DNA from: Geosiphon pyriformis
Taxonomy: Eukaryota; Glomeromycota; Glomeromycetes; Archaeosporales; Geosiphonaceae
Reading direction: 5' to 3'
Assembly: GCA_016748015.1 (NCBI GenBank)
Contig: JAAOMT010000088.1
Coordinates: 23,284 to 87,283 of the forward strand
Length of the DNA: 64,000 bases
Shown: in pieces, positions 10,917 to 23,000 of the stretch
How the letters are laid out: each line of letters starts with the position of its first letter
Numbering within the stretch: the first letter of the stretch is position 1
Translations under genes and position numbers: made by a program
Notes under the pieces: generated by a model
Databases searched by the model: none
Told to the model about the DNA's origin: nothing
What the model saw: only the letters and a program-made list of their open reading frames with translations

Positions 10917-10959
10917 TAAAATTTAATAATTTAATCACAATAATAATAATAACAACAGG

Positions 10960-12148
10960 AAAAAAAACTCTTTATCTTCTTAATTTTATGATCACAATCA
11001 GAGCAAAGAGTAAAAAAGCTATATCTGTTATCTCTCCTAAGATATCTAATAAAATGTTAACCAAAAAAGTTTTTTCTATTGTAAAAACTACTAAACAGAA
11101 TATTTTAAAAACTTTTTCTTTAAATATTAATAGTAAAAGATTGTCTTTAGTGGCCACTAAAACATTTTTTTCATTTTTGATTGGTTTTTTACTAATTAAG
11201 ATTCTTTTAAAGAAATACACTTGAATTAGTCCTAGTATTGTCTCTATCTTTTCTAAGACCCAAAAATTTTTAATAACAAACCAGTTAACAAGCTGGTATT
11301 CTCTTTTATAGTTTTTATACTTGGTGCTGCTAGCATTTTTTCTTCAAAAAAAATGGTTAAAAAGACCAAAGATTTAAAAAAGTGAGAGCAGTTGTTTACC
11401 TTTGCTATTATTATACTAAATCTTTTTGTAGTTTTTAATAAGATCTTAAATAAGATCTCTATTGTATTATTTGACATATTAATTAAGATAGACTAAAATT
11501 AACTATTGGCTGTATTGCCAAATATGATGTTTTTTAACAGATTTTTACCAGTTATAAAAGCAAAACAATCATCTTCTGTAAAATTATTTGTTCTTGAGAA
11601 CTGGTTTAATCAAATAAAAACTGAATTATTTTTTTTGTTGGTTTTTAGTGCTGCTACTAGTGGTGCTTAAAAAACTGTTATTAATTATTAAAGATTTATT
11701 GGGTAAGTACTATTTTTAAAATCAAATTGGCTTATTTTAAGACTGTTTTTTAGTCTGTATATGGTTTTTTGGATGTAAAATTAGTATTAAAAATCAATAT
11801 AAAGCTCTTTTATATGAAGTTTGCTTCTTAAAAATCTTAAAAAGCTGCTTTTCTAGTTGAGCTTATAAGCTTTGTTTGTTTGGTTATTCTTAAAATTGCC
11901 AAGTCTTTAGTAGTTTTTAAAACTGGTTTTTTTTTGCTGTTATTATATTGTATAATGTGTTTTTGAATATGTCTGTTGCTAATATTAAGACAGTTTTTGA
12001 TGTATTTGATAAAGTTGCTTGTGTAGTGCTAAAGTCTGCTGGTGTTTGACAATATGTGATTGTTTATTTTGATAAATTGGACTTTGCTGTGTCTGCTTTG
12101 AATTATTGGTTGGTTTTAATGGATAAAAATAGTATTAAAATCCTTCTC
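10960..12148 (+). pseudogene. LINE-B ORF1-like protein, N-terminal half
   Basis: It begins with an element start shared with 61055 (CTCTTTATCTTCTTAATTTTATG). The first 79 codons (10988-11224) are open and align throughout with the 208-residue frame at 61088. Homology continues in other frames past 11477. At 11970-12150 an RRM-like stretch appears (NIKTVFDVFDKV, then QYVIVYF and LNYWLVL). The N-terminus is basic and Ser/Thr-rich. The frame is broken by many TGA, TAA and frameshifts, and at about 12149 by an inserted gypsy fragment, beyond which ORF1 resumes at 13236. I do not recognise an enzyme domain. Confidence 0.55.
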
Positions 12149-13235
12149 TTAATGAATTAAAATAAGACTATTCTGTTTTATAATAGATTTAAAACCAAGT
12201 TGGTTAACTTTTTCTTTGGCTGTATTGTTTTTGAAATCAGTAATATGATTTCTTAGATAAATAATGTTATCAAAGGTTTTTGGTCTTTTTTTTTGAATGT
12301 TGTTAATGTTAATTTGCTGTGAATTCACGTTCTCAGAAAGTAATTGGACCTTCAGCAACTGAATTTATTTTCAAATTATTTTCTATAATTTGAACTGCTG
12401 GACTTATAAGTGGAATGGCCAATTCCTTGCCAGTTACTTTTATGTAGTTACATTGTAGTAAATGTCAACTTTTTTCCAGAAATTGCTTGTCTAAAAACTT
12501 ACTAAAATGTGTAGTTACTTTGCTGTAAAAGTCAACTCTTTTACAGAAATCTTGTCTGTAGGCTACCCTAATGGTTATAATAAAAAAATAAAAGAAAAAT
12601 AAAAGAAATGTAAAAGAAATAGAATTTTATCAAGGGAAACGTTTTCTATCCAGGCCTGAAGTCACTAACAGTTTATTGAAATTGGTAGTTAATTAATTTC
12701 AAAACATTAGTTGTGTTGAGAGAATTTCAAGTATAATAATTTTAAGAATTTGTTTTTCGAATATTTAATTTTTATTTGAATGTATAAAAGATGATTTGTT
12801 TCAATTAAGATATCTAAAGTAAGATACTATGATAAGATATTATGAGAAGATACATTTTCTTGAAGAGAGAAGCTTTTCTTTTATACAACTTGTTGTAATA
12901 CTAGTTTTTGAACTTGTACTTTTCACTTTGCTCCAATTTGGATGAACTAAAGATACATTTTGGCAAACTATAAGTTATTTCACTGAACTATTAATTATTT
13001 CGGCCAATTTTTATTAATTTCGGCGAATTTTGACTATGTTAAATAGTTCAGAGTATTGTGTAATTTGATTATCTTAATTTCTATGATACAAATCAGATTA
13101 TTGATTGAGTAATAATATTTGATAATTTGATTAATAATAAGTGATATTCGAAATAATACTAATATATGCTAATTAATAATAGAAATTATGAGAGTAATTT
13201 CATGCTAATTAATAGCTAAAATTCTACTGGTAACA
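12149..13235 (-). mobile_element. gypsy 5' fragment: LTR, leader and gag start, inverted
   Basis: On the minus strand the LTR starts at 13235 with TGTTACCAGTAG, runs through the promoter-like TTGTATAAAAGAAAAGC (about 12870-12887), and passes into the leader at about 12680. A gag-like frame occupies 12358-12149 and begins with an ATG in the block that matches 6601 on the plus strand. Nothing of gag after 69 codons, or of pol, remains. The fragment interrupts LINE-B ORF1. It is the inverted partner of 5702-6690. Confidence 0.7.
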
Positions 13236-14023
13236 ATAGTTAGACATGTTTTATTTCTTGTTTTTTTGATTTTGGTTATTGTTTCTGGTTTGTTTTGATT
13301 ACATTTGGATCTTAAATTAATTTAGATGCTGCAATTTTCAAAATTAATACACTAAGAAAATATTATATCTGGTAAAAGACTTCTGAAAATTGGCACTGCT
13401 TTTAATATTAGAATTTGGATTATTTGGCTTTGAATTATAAGGTGTTTTTTTCTTTTTTTCCTAAAATTCCCAAGGCTTTTGTCTCTTATATTATTGACAA
13501 CAAGTTTTATGCTAAAGTTACTGCTTTTGTGTCTTCTTTGGCCTCTTGTCTTTTGGTTGGTTTAATTTTTTCCACTAATATTGTAATTGTTAATTCTATA
13601 GTTTCTTCTCAATTAGTCTTTCTGAAATCTGAGTTGGCCAAGTTTTCTGCTCTGGTCAATTCTATTGTTAAGCCAGTTGGTTCTATAATTAATATATTTG
13701 AACAATTTGTTAATAAAAATTTGATTTTAAGTAGTATTCTTGGTTTTAAGATTAATAAAATTTTGGTATATATAAGTATTTTTAGCAAGACTATTGGTAA
13801 GTTAAAATAAAAAATGGCTGCTTTAAAAACTGAGTGTAATTATGAAAACATTAATATGTTTGGCTCTTATATAAGTTTGTCTGCTGTTGATAATAATATG
13901 TTTTCTAATTTAATGTTATTTTGGGAACATAAATCTGTTGCTGTAATAACTAATGTCTTGAAAACAACTAAATGGCTGATTGAATTAATTAGTAATAGTA
14001 TTATATTATTTGAAATTGTTTAA
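13236..14023 (+). pseudogene. LINE-B ORF1-like protein, C-terminal half
   Basis: A 131-codon frame (13415-13810) is followed, after in-frame stops, by a 69-codon frame (13814-14023). The region around residues 68-130 of the first frame is a hydrophobic heptad-rich stretch (SSQLVFLKSELAKFSALV and on) that looks like a coiled coil, as in the C-terminal part of LINE-A ORF1. A relic of the same protein is at 17340-17895. No ORF2 follows: 50 bases later the element ends in the common LINE 3' tail. I cannot give it a biochemical function beyond probable RNA binding and oligomerisation. Confidence 0.5.
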
Positions 14024-14074
14024 AAAATGTCTTCTTTAGGTAAGTTTTTTTTTTAAAATATTAATATAATATAG

Positions 14075-14190
14075 TCTAAACTGGTTCGAGTAGCTGGTTA
14101 TATGTAGAAAATACATAAACTACATTTAACACTAAAATACTTAGTTTGTTCTTAATTTTTAAATAATAGTTAGATTATATTTGTTAAACT
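14075..14190 (+). repeat. LINE 3' tail, + orientation
   Basis: GTAGCTGGTTATATGTAG.AAATAC and ATACTTAGTTTG align with the LINE-A 3' end at 24795-24895. The same tail recurs at 42385 and 60565 (+) and, inverted, at 17160, 24920, 32190 and 53625. It is probably the sequence recognised by the reverse transcriptase. Confidence 0.65.
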
Positions 14191-16429
14191 AAATAAAAAA
14201 AATAACAACAATACTATCTTATTTATAGTTATTACCAAAAACAACATTTTTATTATCTTTTTTTTTAAAATAAAAACAAAAATAAAATGTTTTTTTTCAA
14301 TAAAAATGCTCTAAATTTTAACAAATTCATTAATACTATAAATATTAATACTAAAGTTAATAGCCAATTTATTAAACTTATTTTTAATAGTAGTTTAACA
14401 AATAATATTATTATTTAACAATTTATAAACCAATTAAGTTATTAAGTTAATTATTATTATTATTATAAAGTCATTAAAATTTTAATTGGTAAAATTAATA
14501 AATTTATTTTTGAAATTAGTATTAATTAGCATTTTTATTATAAAAATTACATAATACTAAACACTTATTAGTAATAATTAATTGTTTAAAACAAATATAA
14601 TACTTGATTAAAACACTTAAAAACTTTAATTAAGTTATTAAAAATGTTATATATATGTATTAGTCATGTATAAATATTTTAAAATTACCAAAGTATTATT
14701 TATTGATTTAAATAAAAAAAAACCAATAATAAAAACTTATTAAGTTTTATAAATTAATAACATTAAAACCAACTTGTTACTTGTATTAGATTTCAAAAAA
14801 AAATAAAAAAAAAAGAAAAATTTCAAATTAGTACTTTTATTTATATATTATTAAACCAAAAAAACAATTTAATAACAACTTTTTATTAATACAGTATATT
14901 AAAAAATTTATATTATTAATAATTAAAACTTATTTACATTAACTATAAAAAAAAACTTTTATTTATAAAAGTTTGTTGTAATAATAACAAAAAATATTTA
15001 ACAACAATTAAGTTTTATTGCTATTTATATGTTTTAAAACAATTTAATTATCTAAAATAACAAAAAAAATAAAACAAAATATCTTGTTTTGCTTATAAAA
15101 AAAACTTTGTTTGATAAAAAAATATTTTAAAATAAAAAAATATATAATAAGTTATATTAATATATAATTTTAATTAATAATTAAATTTTTAATAAATATT
15201 ACTTATAATTATACTTTTTTATATTTAAAAAATATTTATATAACAAAAACAAAATTTAAAAAATAATAACTATTAAATATAATAGTATTATAATCAAAAA
15301 AATACATATCATTAAAAATATATCTGTTAAAATTTTTATATAAAACTTATTTTTTATTATATTTAACAATTTAATAAAATTTAATAAATACTACTAATTA
15401 CCAACACCAATAAAAAAAAGAACAAAAGCTTGTTAATTTAATATCTAATTTTGTAAATATTGTTTTATTTTTATTAATTTAAATGTAATTTTATTTATAA
15501 TCTATTATTATATATTATCAATTTTTTTATTTAAGATTAATAAGCCAATTAGTAAAATTAAAAAATTAAATCAGAATCTAATTCTAATTAAAATATTACT
15601 TTTAAATTTAATAAAAATTCAAATATTGCTTTTAAGATTAAACAATATATTATACTTTTAGACTTATCAAAAAAACAGAAACTTAAATAGTTTAATAAAA
15701 ATAATAAAAATATTTTGTTTAAAAAAACACATAAAACAAATATTAGATTTAATTTGAAATATTCTAAACAAATTTAATAATTTTAAAATCTTATTTTCTT
15801 ATTAATATAAATTTAAAATTAATATTAAAAGTTCTGACAATAATTATGATTCAATTAATATTTAGTTTTAGTTTAATAAGAAAAAAAATTATTGTAAAAA
15901 AAAATAATTAGCAAAATATGTAAAAAATATTGTTATTATACTATAAAATAGAACCAAAAAAAGATTACACAGACTATATTCTTGTTTTTAATTAAAATAA
16001 CCAAATTAATTTTAATAAAAACAAAAAAAAAATTAGGAATAATAGCAAGAAAAATCTATAAATTTGGCTTAACATATTTATTAATATGACAGAAAAAACT
16101 ACTAACCAAAAATTTTATTTTTATCATTTATACTGTTTTTATTTTATTTTATTGAAAATATTTGTTAAAAATATCCAGAAAAATCAAAAACCAAAAATTT
16201 GTTAAAATAAAATTATTAATATTATTAATCTGTATATATTAGCCAAAAACCACAAAATTATCAGAATTTCAATTTATAATAATACAAAAAACTATATAAA
16301 AATTCTAGTTAATAATATTATTAAATACTTTAATTTAAAAATTGAAAACCAATTATTAATCAATATTTCAAATTTTACTTAATTGTATATTATATGGATT
16401 TTATATTATAAATTTAGACAAAAAAAAGA
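14191..16429. other. very AT-rich relic sequence, no gene seen
   Basis: Almost only A and T with rare C and G. All frames are full of stops. Because a gypsy RT relic follows on the plus strand, part of this may be the upstream gag and protease of the same element, but I could not identify any motif. Confidence 0.4.
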
Positions 16430-17155
16430 ATGCTATTTGTTTTAATTAAAGCAATTAAAAAAAATAAACTTAAAAAACTTGAATTAATTACAAAGAATAT
16501 AATTTAAGTATTACTTAAATAATATACTAATATCTTTATAAATAAAAATAAATTTAAAAAAACTAATATTATTTAACATAAAATCAAAACAAAAAATATT
16601 ATGCCAATTAAATAAAAAACATATAAAATACTATTAGTTAGTTATAATATTATTAAAAAAAATTAATTGGATATTAAACAGTAAATTAGTTTAACTATAT
16701 ATAAATTTATAGTTATTATTAATGGTTTTAATTCAAAAAAAATAACAAAATCTGATTTTATGTGAATTATTGCAAATTTAACAATATTATTTATAATAAT
16801 AGCTATTTAATACTATTAATTCAAGAATTATTTAACTTATTTGAAAAAAAGAAATAGTTTTTATATTAAACTTGAACAGTAATTATTAATAAATAACTAT
16901 AAATCCAAATAATAAAAAAACAGTATTTATTACATAAAAAAAAACTTTGAATATAAAGTAATATTATTTGGCTTAATAAATACATTAATTATATTTTAAT
17001 AGTTGATAAAAATTATTTGCTTTAACATATTATAAAAATTAGTAATGTTTATTAATATATTTTCAAAAATTTTTGATAAAAATTTTTATTATTTATAATA
17101 AATATTTAAAAGACATTAACAAACTAAATTAGAATTAAATATAAATATTTTATTT
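16430..17155 (+). pseudogene. Ty3/gypsy reverse transcriptase relic, extremely decayed
   Basis: Despite dense stops, the order of Ty3 RT blocks can be followed. Before the RT there is a TNIIxHKIKTKN-like stretch (about 16560-16595) matching the TDIVQHQIHTRD segment at 2135-2170. Later come FEYKVILFGLINT (about 16945-16985) for the usual FEYKVMPFGLTNAP, and an IFSKIFDKNFYYL stretch (about 17060-17100) after a lost YLDD. Nearly all changes are C to T or G to A. It is the oldest-looking gypsy copy in the window. Confidence 0.55.
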
Positions 17156-17159
17156 TATT

Positions 17160-17290
17160 ATTTTATTTAATGAGTACACAATTACTATTAGCATATAGAA
17201 ACAAATTAAGTGAATTTAACTAAATATGATTCATGTGCTTACTATATATAACTAGTAAATATTTTTTTGAAAAAACAAAGTTTATTAATT
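17160..17290 (-). repeat. LINE 3' tail, - orientation
   Basis: TTTAATGAGTACACAATTACTATTAGCATATAG and ATATGATTCATGTGCTTACTATATATAACTAG match the inverted LINE tail at 24920-25015. The body of the element it belonged to is not recognisable. Confidence 0.55.
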
Positions 17291-17339
17291 TATATTAATA
17301 AAAAAAAAATTCATGTTTTTTAAAATATTTTTAAGACCA

Positions 17340-17895
17340 AATTAATCAATTTTTTTTCTAGTTGTATAGTTTTTAAAATTAGTAAATTAATGTTTTATGT
17401 TTATAGTTATATTTGTTTTATTTTTTATTTTTTTAACTTTGTTTAATATTTATAATATGTAATTGTTATTTTGATTTTAAAAAAAACTTGAATACTATAA
17501 TTAGTAATATTAATATTTTAAAAAATGTTGTATTTAATAAAAAATTTAAATAATTAATGTTATTTTAAATGTTAAAATTCAGATTATTTAATTGTAAATT
17601 ATTAAATATTTTAATTTTTTTTAAATTTTTATTTAAGTTTGTTAATATTTTTAAAGTTTTTACTTTTTGATTTATTAATACTAAGTTTTATCTTAAAACT
17701 TTTATATTATTGGTTTTTTTGTTATTGTATTTTTGATTAATAATATTATTACTATTATTAATTTTATAATAAGTTTTTATTTGACTTTTTTAAAGTTTGA
17801 ATTAATTGTATTGGTTTTATTAATCAAATTTATTATTAAATTTATTAATATTTTGGTTTTTTTAATTATAAATTAAATATAGATATAATTCTTAA
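17340..17895 (+). pseudogene. LINE-B ORF1 relic
   Basis: Base-level similarity to LINE-B ORF1 is visible. The stretch at 17340-17480 matches 11850-12080 (TTTTCTAGTTG, AATATGTAATTGTTATTTTGAT). The stretch at 17583-17790 matches 13410-13600 (GATTATTTAATTGTAAATTAT, TTATTAATACTAAGTTTTAT). It is followed by a short AAAT simple repeat (17895-17918). There is no open frame of any length. Confidence 0.5.
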
Positions 17896-18184
17896 ATAAA
17901 TAAATAAATAAATAAAATATTAGTTTTTTTATAAGTTAAATATTTTTTTAAAATAAATTTTTTTAAATTTTATTTAATTTAATTTTAACTGGCTTAAATA
18001 ATTATAAAATAATAAAACTCTTTTTTTTATTGATCTTCTGGTTACAGTAAAAATATTGAGTAGTTGAAAAAATATATTTTTTTTCCCCTTTATCCTTTTT
18101 GTTTTTGCAGTTATTTTTTTTAATAAATCCTTATTTGTAACTATAAATCTAGTAAGCTTTTTAGCTGGTAGTTTTGATTTCATT

Positions 18185-20096
18185 TTGGCTAGTTTGGAGA
18201 CTTGGTCTAGTACTAAGAAGAAATTGCATATTAAAAGTATTTACTCTTGTGGTCTTTTATACAAAAAGCTTAAGAATTCTAGAGTTGTCAATAGTATAGT
18301 GGATTTATTAACTGGTCCCATATCTATTAATAGTTTGCAAGCTAACAATAAAAAAGATAAGATATCTTGGGATAATGAAATTAAAAGCAAAGAAGTAAGT
18401 GTTAGTGAGATGTCTAATGTTGAGAACATAAAAAATACTATTGCTAAGGAAATGAGTTATATGAATTCCAATCTTTCTAAGATTAATGATATGATAGATG
18501 ACACAACTTTAAGAAAAACATAAACAAGAACATATCTTCTAGAACAGCCACCAAAAGTGTCATTCTTTAATAACTTAAGTAAAAATAAGTCTGTACTGGT
18601 GCTTTCAGCATCCAAATTTGTTGGTTCTAAGAAATTGTCATTAAATAAGTTATAAAGCAAAAAATTAAGAAAATTTGGCTTAAAAAAGTCTTTTGCATTG
18701 GGTATTAACTTGTTAGCCATGTTTGACAAGTTCTTTGGTAATAAGTTGTTGGCTCTAAAAAAAATTTTTTATTGTGTAGACAGTTTTGGGGAGGCATTTA
18801 CTCCCTCAAAATTTTCTAAACTGATCAGATCCTTTTTTACTCTAGAGTCAAGTTTGCAAAGGGCTAGAGAGTTGGTTATTATTGCCAAAATTTTGGTTAA
18901 TAATGATATTAAAAAACCAAACAGCTGATCAAATTAGAAAGTAATTATCAAGAAAATCTCAGTAAATCTTCCCAAATTGGCAATAGAATCAGTATTCTCT
19001 AAATTTGGTAAGATGATTTCAATCAAGATACAATTGATTGGACTTTGACAAAAGGTCTTGATCGAGTTTGAATTAGCAGATATAACTAGCTCAATTGCTT
19101 TTAAATAGTCAGTTTTCATGAGAAAAGATTTAATGCATGTGACTTTGGCCATTAATAACAAAAAATAATAGGTAATAAGAAATCAGCACTAAGCTTTGTT
19201 GCATATTTTGCCAATGGATACTATTACTTATGATTTATTAGATTTGCTGAAATTATATGATAGAAAAACTTGTTTCATTGGCCATAATTTTAGTTCATAT
19301 GTTTATAATAAGTGTGTAGTAATTTGTTTTAATAATAAGACATTCAAATTGGCTGCTATTGGCTTTATTCCAGTTTTTAAGAGTGTGAAATTGCATTGAG
19401 CTGGTCTTTTTTTGACTTGCTGTATATGGTGTAAACAATTTGGTCACATTTTGAATGATTGTTCAATGGATAAAAATTCTAGTGGTTGTGGTAAGTGGAT
19501 GATAACTTTTTAAGATTGAGTTTGTCTGACCAATATTTATAAGAAAAAACAGGCACTCATTGCTCACCCAGTTTCTTTTAATGATAGAACTTGGGCCCAA
19601 ATTGTTGATAACTCACTTTTTTGAGTGGTCTCATTAGTTTTTTTTGGTACTGGTTTGTTTTCAGGTGTAAAACTTTTTTTAATAGTTTTTATTTCTTTTG
19701 ACAATTCTTGTTTGGCTGATCAGTTGGCTTTTCTAAAGCATTTTTTGGAGCTTTTGGCAAATCAGATGTCTATTATTATGAAAAAATTAAACTTTGTGAA
19801 ATTGATGTCTGCCATCTGCTTTTTATGTGTCCCTTTTGGTTGTTTCTGTGTCTTTAATTTCGAATTTGGATTCAAATATGGTTTTGGATAATGTGTTAAT
19901 ATTATTTATTTATCCTTTTTTGGTTGTTAATAATGTAATTGTTGACTTCAACTTAAGTAGTTCTAGGGTTTTAACCACAAAAATAGATGGTTTAAAATCA
20001 AAGATAATGGCTTTGGAAGTATTAGTTGGCTCAGTTTTGGAGAGATTGAATTGTTTGTGCTTTGGTTCAGATTTGTTAACTTCTTTTTTATTTTAA
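18185..20096 (+). pseudogene. LINE-A ORF1, RNA-binding protein, decayed
   Basis: Colinear pieces: 18185-18523 (charged N-terminus ending DDTTLRKT), 18698-18928 (FTPSKFSKLIRSFF), an RRM-like segment about 18950-19170 (ESVFSKFGKMISIKIQL), 19196-19399 (LYDRKTCFIG), and a zinc knuckle with intact CX2CX4HX4C spacing (CIWCKQFGHILNDC, about 19415-19460). A coiled-coil C-terminal part follows (19625-20096). Trp positions have become TGA (19050, 19400) or TAG (19107). It would coat the element RNA, as LINE ORF1 proteins do. This copy cannot make full-length protein. Confidence 0.75.
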
Positions 20097-23000
20097 TGAG
20101 TAATTTGGTTTGGAAATTTGCTATGTGCAATATTTATGATATTAATGTTTCTGCAAAGCAGAATAACATAATTTGTTGACATAATAATTTGGGTAATATG
20201 GTTTTTTTTGTTACTGAAACAAAGTTGAAATCTATCATTAGACCATGGATTAAGAATAAGTTTGATAAGATTCAGATTTTTACTTCTGGTTTGGATATTG
20301 GTTTTTTTTGTGCTGGTGTTGCTATTATTATAAACAGTTTCTTGGCTTGTCATATTTCTAAAATAAAAAAGATTTCTGGTCAGATTGTTTTAGTGTGTTT
20401 TCTGTTTAAAAACAAGCTTTTGGTTATAGTTCTTGGTTTGTATGTTGACACTTCTTCTAATGTTTGGTTTGAACAGGCCTCAAAAGTCAATTTTTTCATT
20501 GCAAAAGCTGTTAACTCCAGCACTTTTGTGGTCTTGAATGGGGATTTCAATGAAAATAGATTTGAGAAGAATACAAATTTTAAGTTTTGTTTGGGTTTAG
20601 GTTTGGTTAATTCGTTCAGTAAGCATCCTTTGGTCAAAGTCCCAACTTGAAGCAACTTAAGAGGTGTTAATAAGATTTTAGATTATATTTTTGTAAATAA
20701 GAGCTTATTATCAACAGTTGTTGATTATGGTATTGGTTTTGTGTCTACTTTCTTTAATATCAATCACAAGACTGTTATGATGTTTATTGGCTTAGATGGG
20801 CTCTTAGATGTTTATTTGAATAATTTGTGCAAATAAACTAATAAAGATTATTGAAAATTTAAATTTAAGAATACAAATAGTGCCAAATAGGTTCATTTTA
20901 GGAATTGCTCTTCTGCCAAGCTTTTTGAGATAAGGGATAAGTTTCTGGATGCTGATGTTTATTATGATATAAACATTATATAGTTGTTGCTAAAAAGAGT
21001 AATAGTGGATTTGGCTGATAAGATATTTTTTAAACATTGGTTTGGTGATTTTTAGTGTTCAAAAAATAAGCAGTTCTCTAAGTTTCTGAGACTGAAATTG
21101 TTAATTGCCAAAATTGTTAAAAAATTGAGCTCAGATAACATCTTTGGTTTCGATTATCTTATGAGGAAGTAGTTGATTTTGGATGTTAATAAAGCTTTTG
21201 TGGTAATAGACATGGTTTAGAATGATAGAAAATTAATAGATATTTTCAAACATTTGTCACTGGTTAGAAAGAAGTATAGAAGATCCAAAATATATGAGTC
21301 AAAGTTGGTTAAGGAGACATCTATTAAGAAGACAATTGAAAGACACATGAAAAAATTTTGTTTTGATAAAGATAATATAATTAAGAGTGTTTTGGATCAG
21401 CCCTTTTACAAAGTGGTTTTGGATTACTTAGTAATGGATGATAAGTTGATTTTAAAACTAGAGGAAGTGAAGCTCAGTGTTAATAAGATTATAAAGAGTT
21501 AGACAAGAAAGCAGAATGTGCTTTTAGCAATATTTGATCTCTGGACTTGCCAATATGTACTGTTAGATTACATAAAAGATAGTGTTTTTTTTGGTGTAAT
21601 ATGTGCAATTAGTATAAATGAGTTGCTCTTGGTTGTTAATGGTCTGTCTAATAACAAAACTGCTGGCTTGTTTGGTATTTCTAATGAACTATGAAAACAT
21701 AATAGTGATAGGATGATAGGGTATCTTTTAGGACTGTTAAATATATGCTTAGAAATTAGTGGTATTTCTGTTTTATGAAAAAGAGCTTGGGTTTTAATAA
21801 TCCCTAAACCTTATAATTGGAATAAAGTTCTTACAAACATTTGACTTATTGTATTGATTAAAACTGCCAGAAAAATTCTCTTTAAGATTTTTTCAGACAG
21901 AATTTCATCTGTGTACAGCAAGTTTAGTGTCTTTTATAATAATAACTTTTCTGTTTTGAAGAGTATGTCTACTCAATTTTCTGTGTTTGCAGTTGGTTTG
22001 GTGGTTAAAAATGTACTGAAGAAGAATCAAAAACTTTGGTTGGTCTTACAGGATATGTGTAAAGCATACAACTCAGTTGGTTAACATCATTTAAAGACTA
22101 GTTTAAGATAAATTAAGATATATAATAGGTTCATCAAATTTTTTGGCAGCATATATGATGATAGAATTAATAGAGTAATAACAAATTTCAGCCTTTCAGA
22201 GGACTATAAAGTGCATAATAGTTTGGATCAAAGTGAAGTTTTTTTTTCTCTTCTTTGGAGAATCTTTTATGATCTGCTCTTATGTGAGGTCAAAAGACAT
22301 GAACATTTATGTGGATATTGGATTAATACTAAGTTTGTGGTAAAAACTGGCAGAATTAAGAATAGTGGTGGTTTGTTTTCTTTTTTTATGGCTGGTGTAT
22401 TTGTAAATAACACAATTTAGATTAGAGATTGTTAGACTTTTGTGCAGTATGCTCTGAATATTGCTAATAAATTTTTTTCGATTAATAATATTTTAATTAA
22501 TATTGAGAAGACTGTAGTTATTCCTATTATCCAAAGTATTAAGATTGTTTTTTTGAGTATCAGTAGTCAGCCAATTTTGATTGTCAAAAAGGGCAAAACA
22601 CACAGATATTTGAGGATTTTTTTATCAACTGAAGAGTTGTTCAAGCTGAATATGGTTAAGATTTATTCTGATATTTGTTTTTTTGTTAATATGATGCTCA
22701 AAAAACTATTATAGATAAGCAGTTTTCTTATTTGGTGTTGGCTGTTTTACAGCTTATTGTTAGTTACAGGACCCAATTTAGTTTCATCTCATTAAGTATG
22801 TGTCATAAGTGAGATGTCATAATCAGAAAGGGCTTTAAGACTAAAGCATGTTTGTTATGTGATTTTCCTAGTGAAGCTTTGTATTATTCATTATTATATA
22901 GTCTAAAATTTTTCAAGCAAGTGCAATTAGAAAGTAAATTGACTGCTGTGGTTTTCTTTTCTAATGCTCCAGACATTCTTGGTTATTTATTTCATTATAA

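Noticed and set aside
13415-14023. Membrane protein, suggested by hydrophobic runs
   Set aside because: The hydrophobicity follows from T-rich codons, and the sequence is colinear with the C-terminal coiled-coil part of a LINE ORF1.
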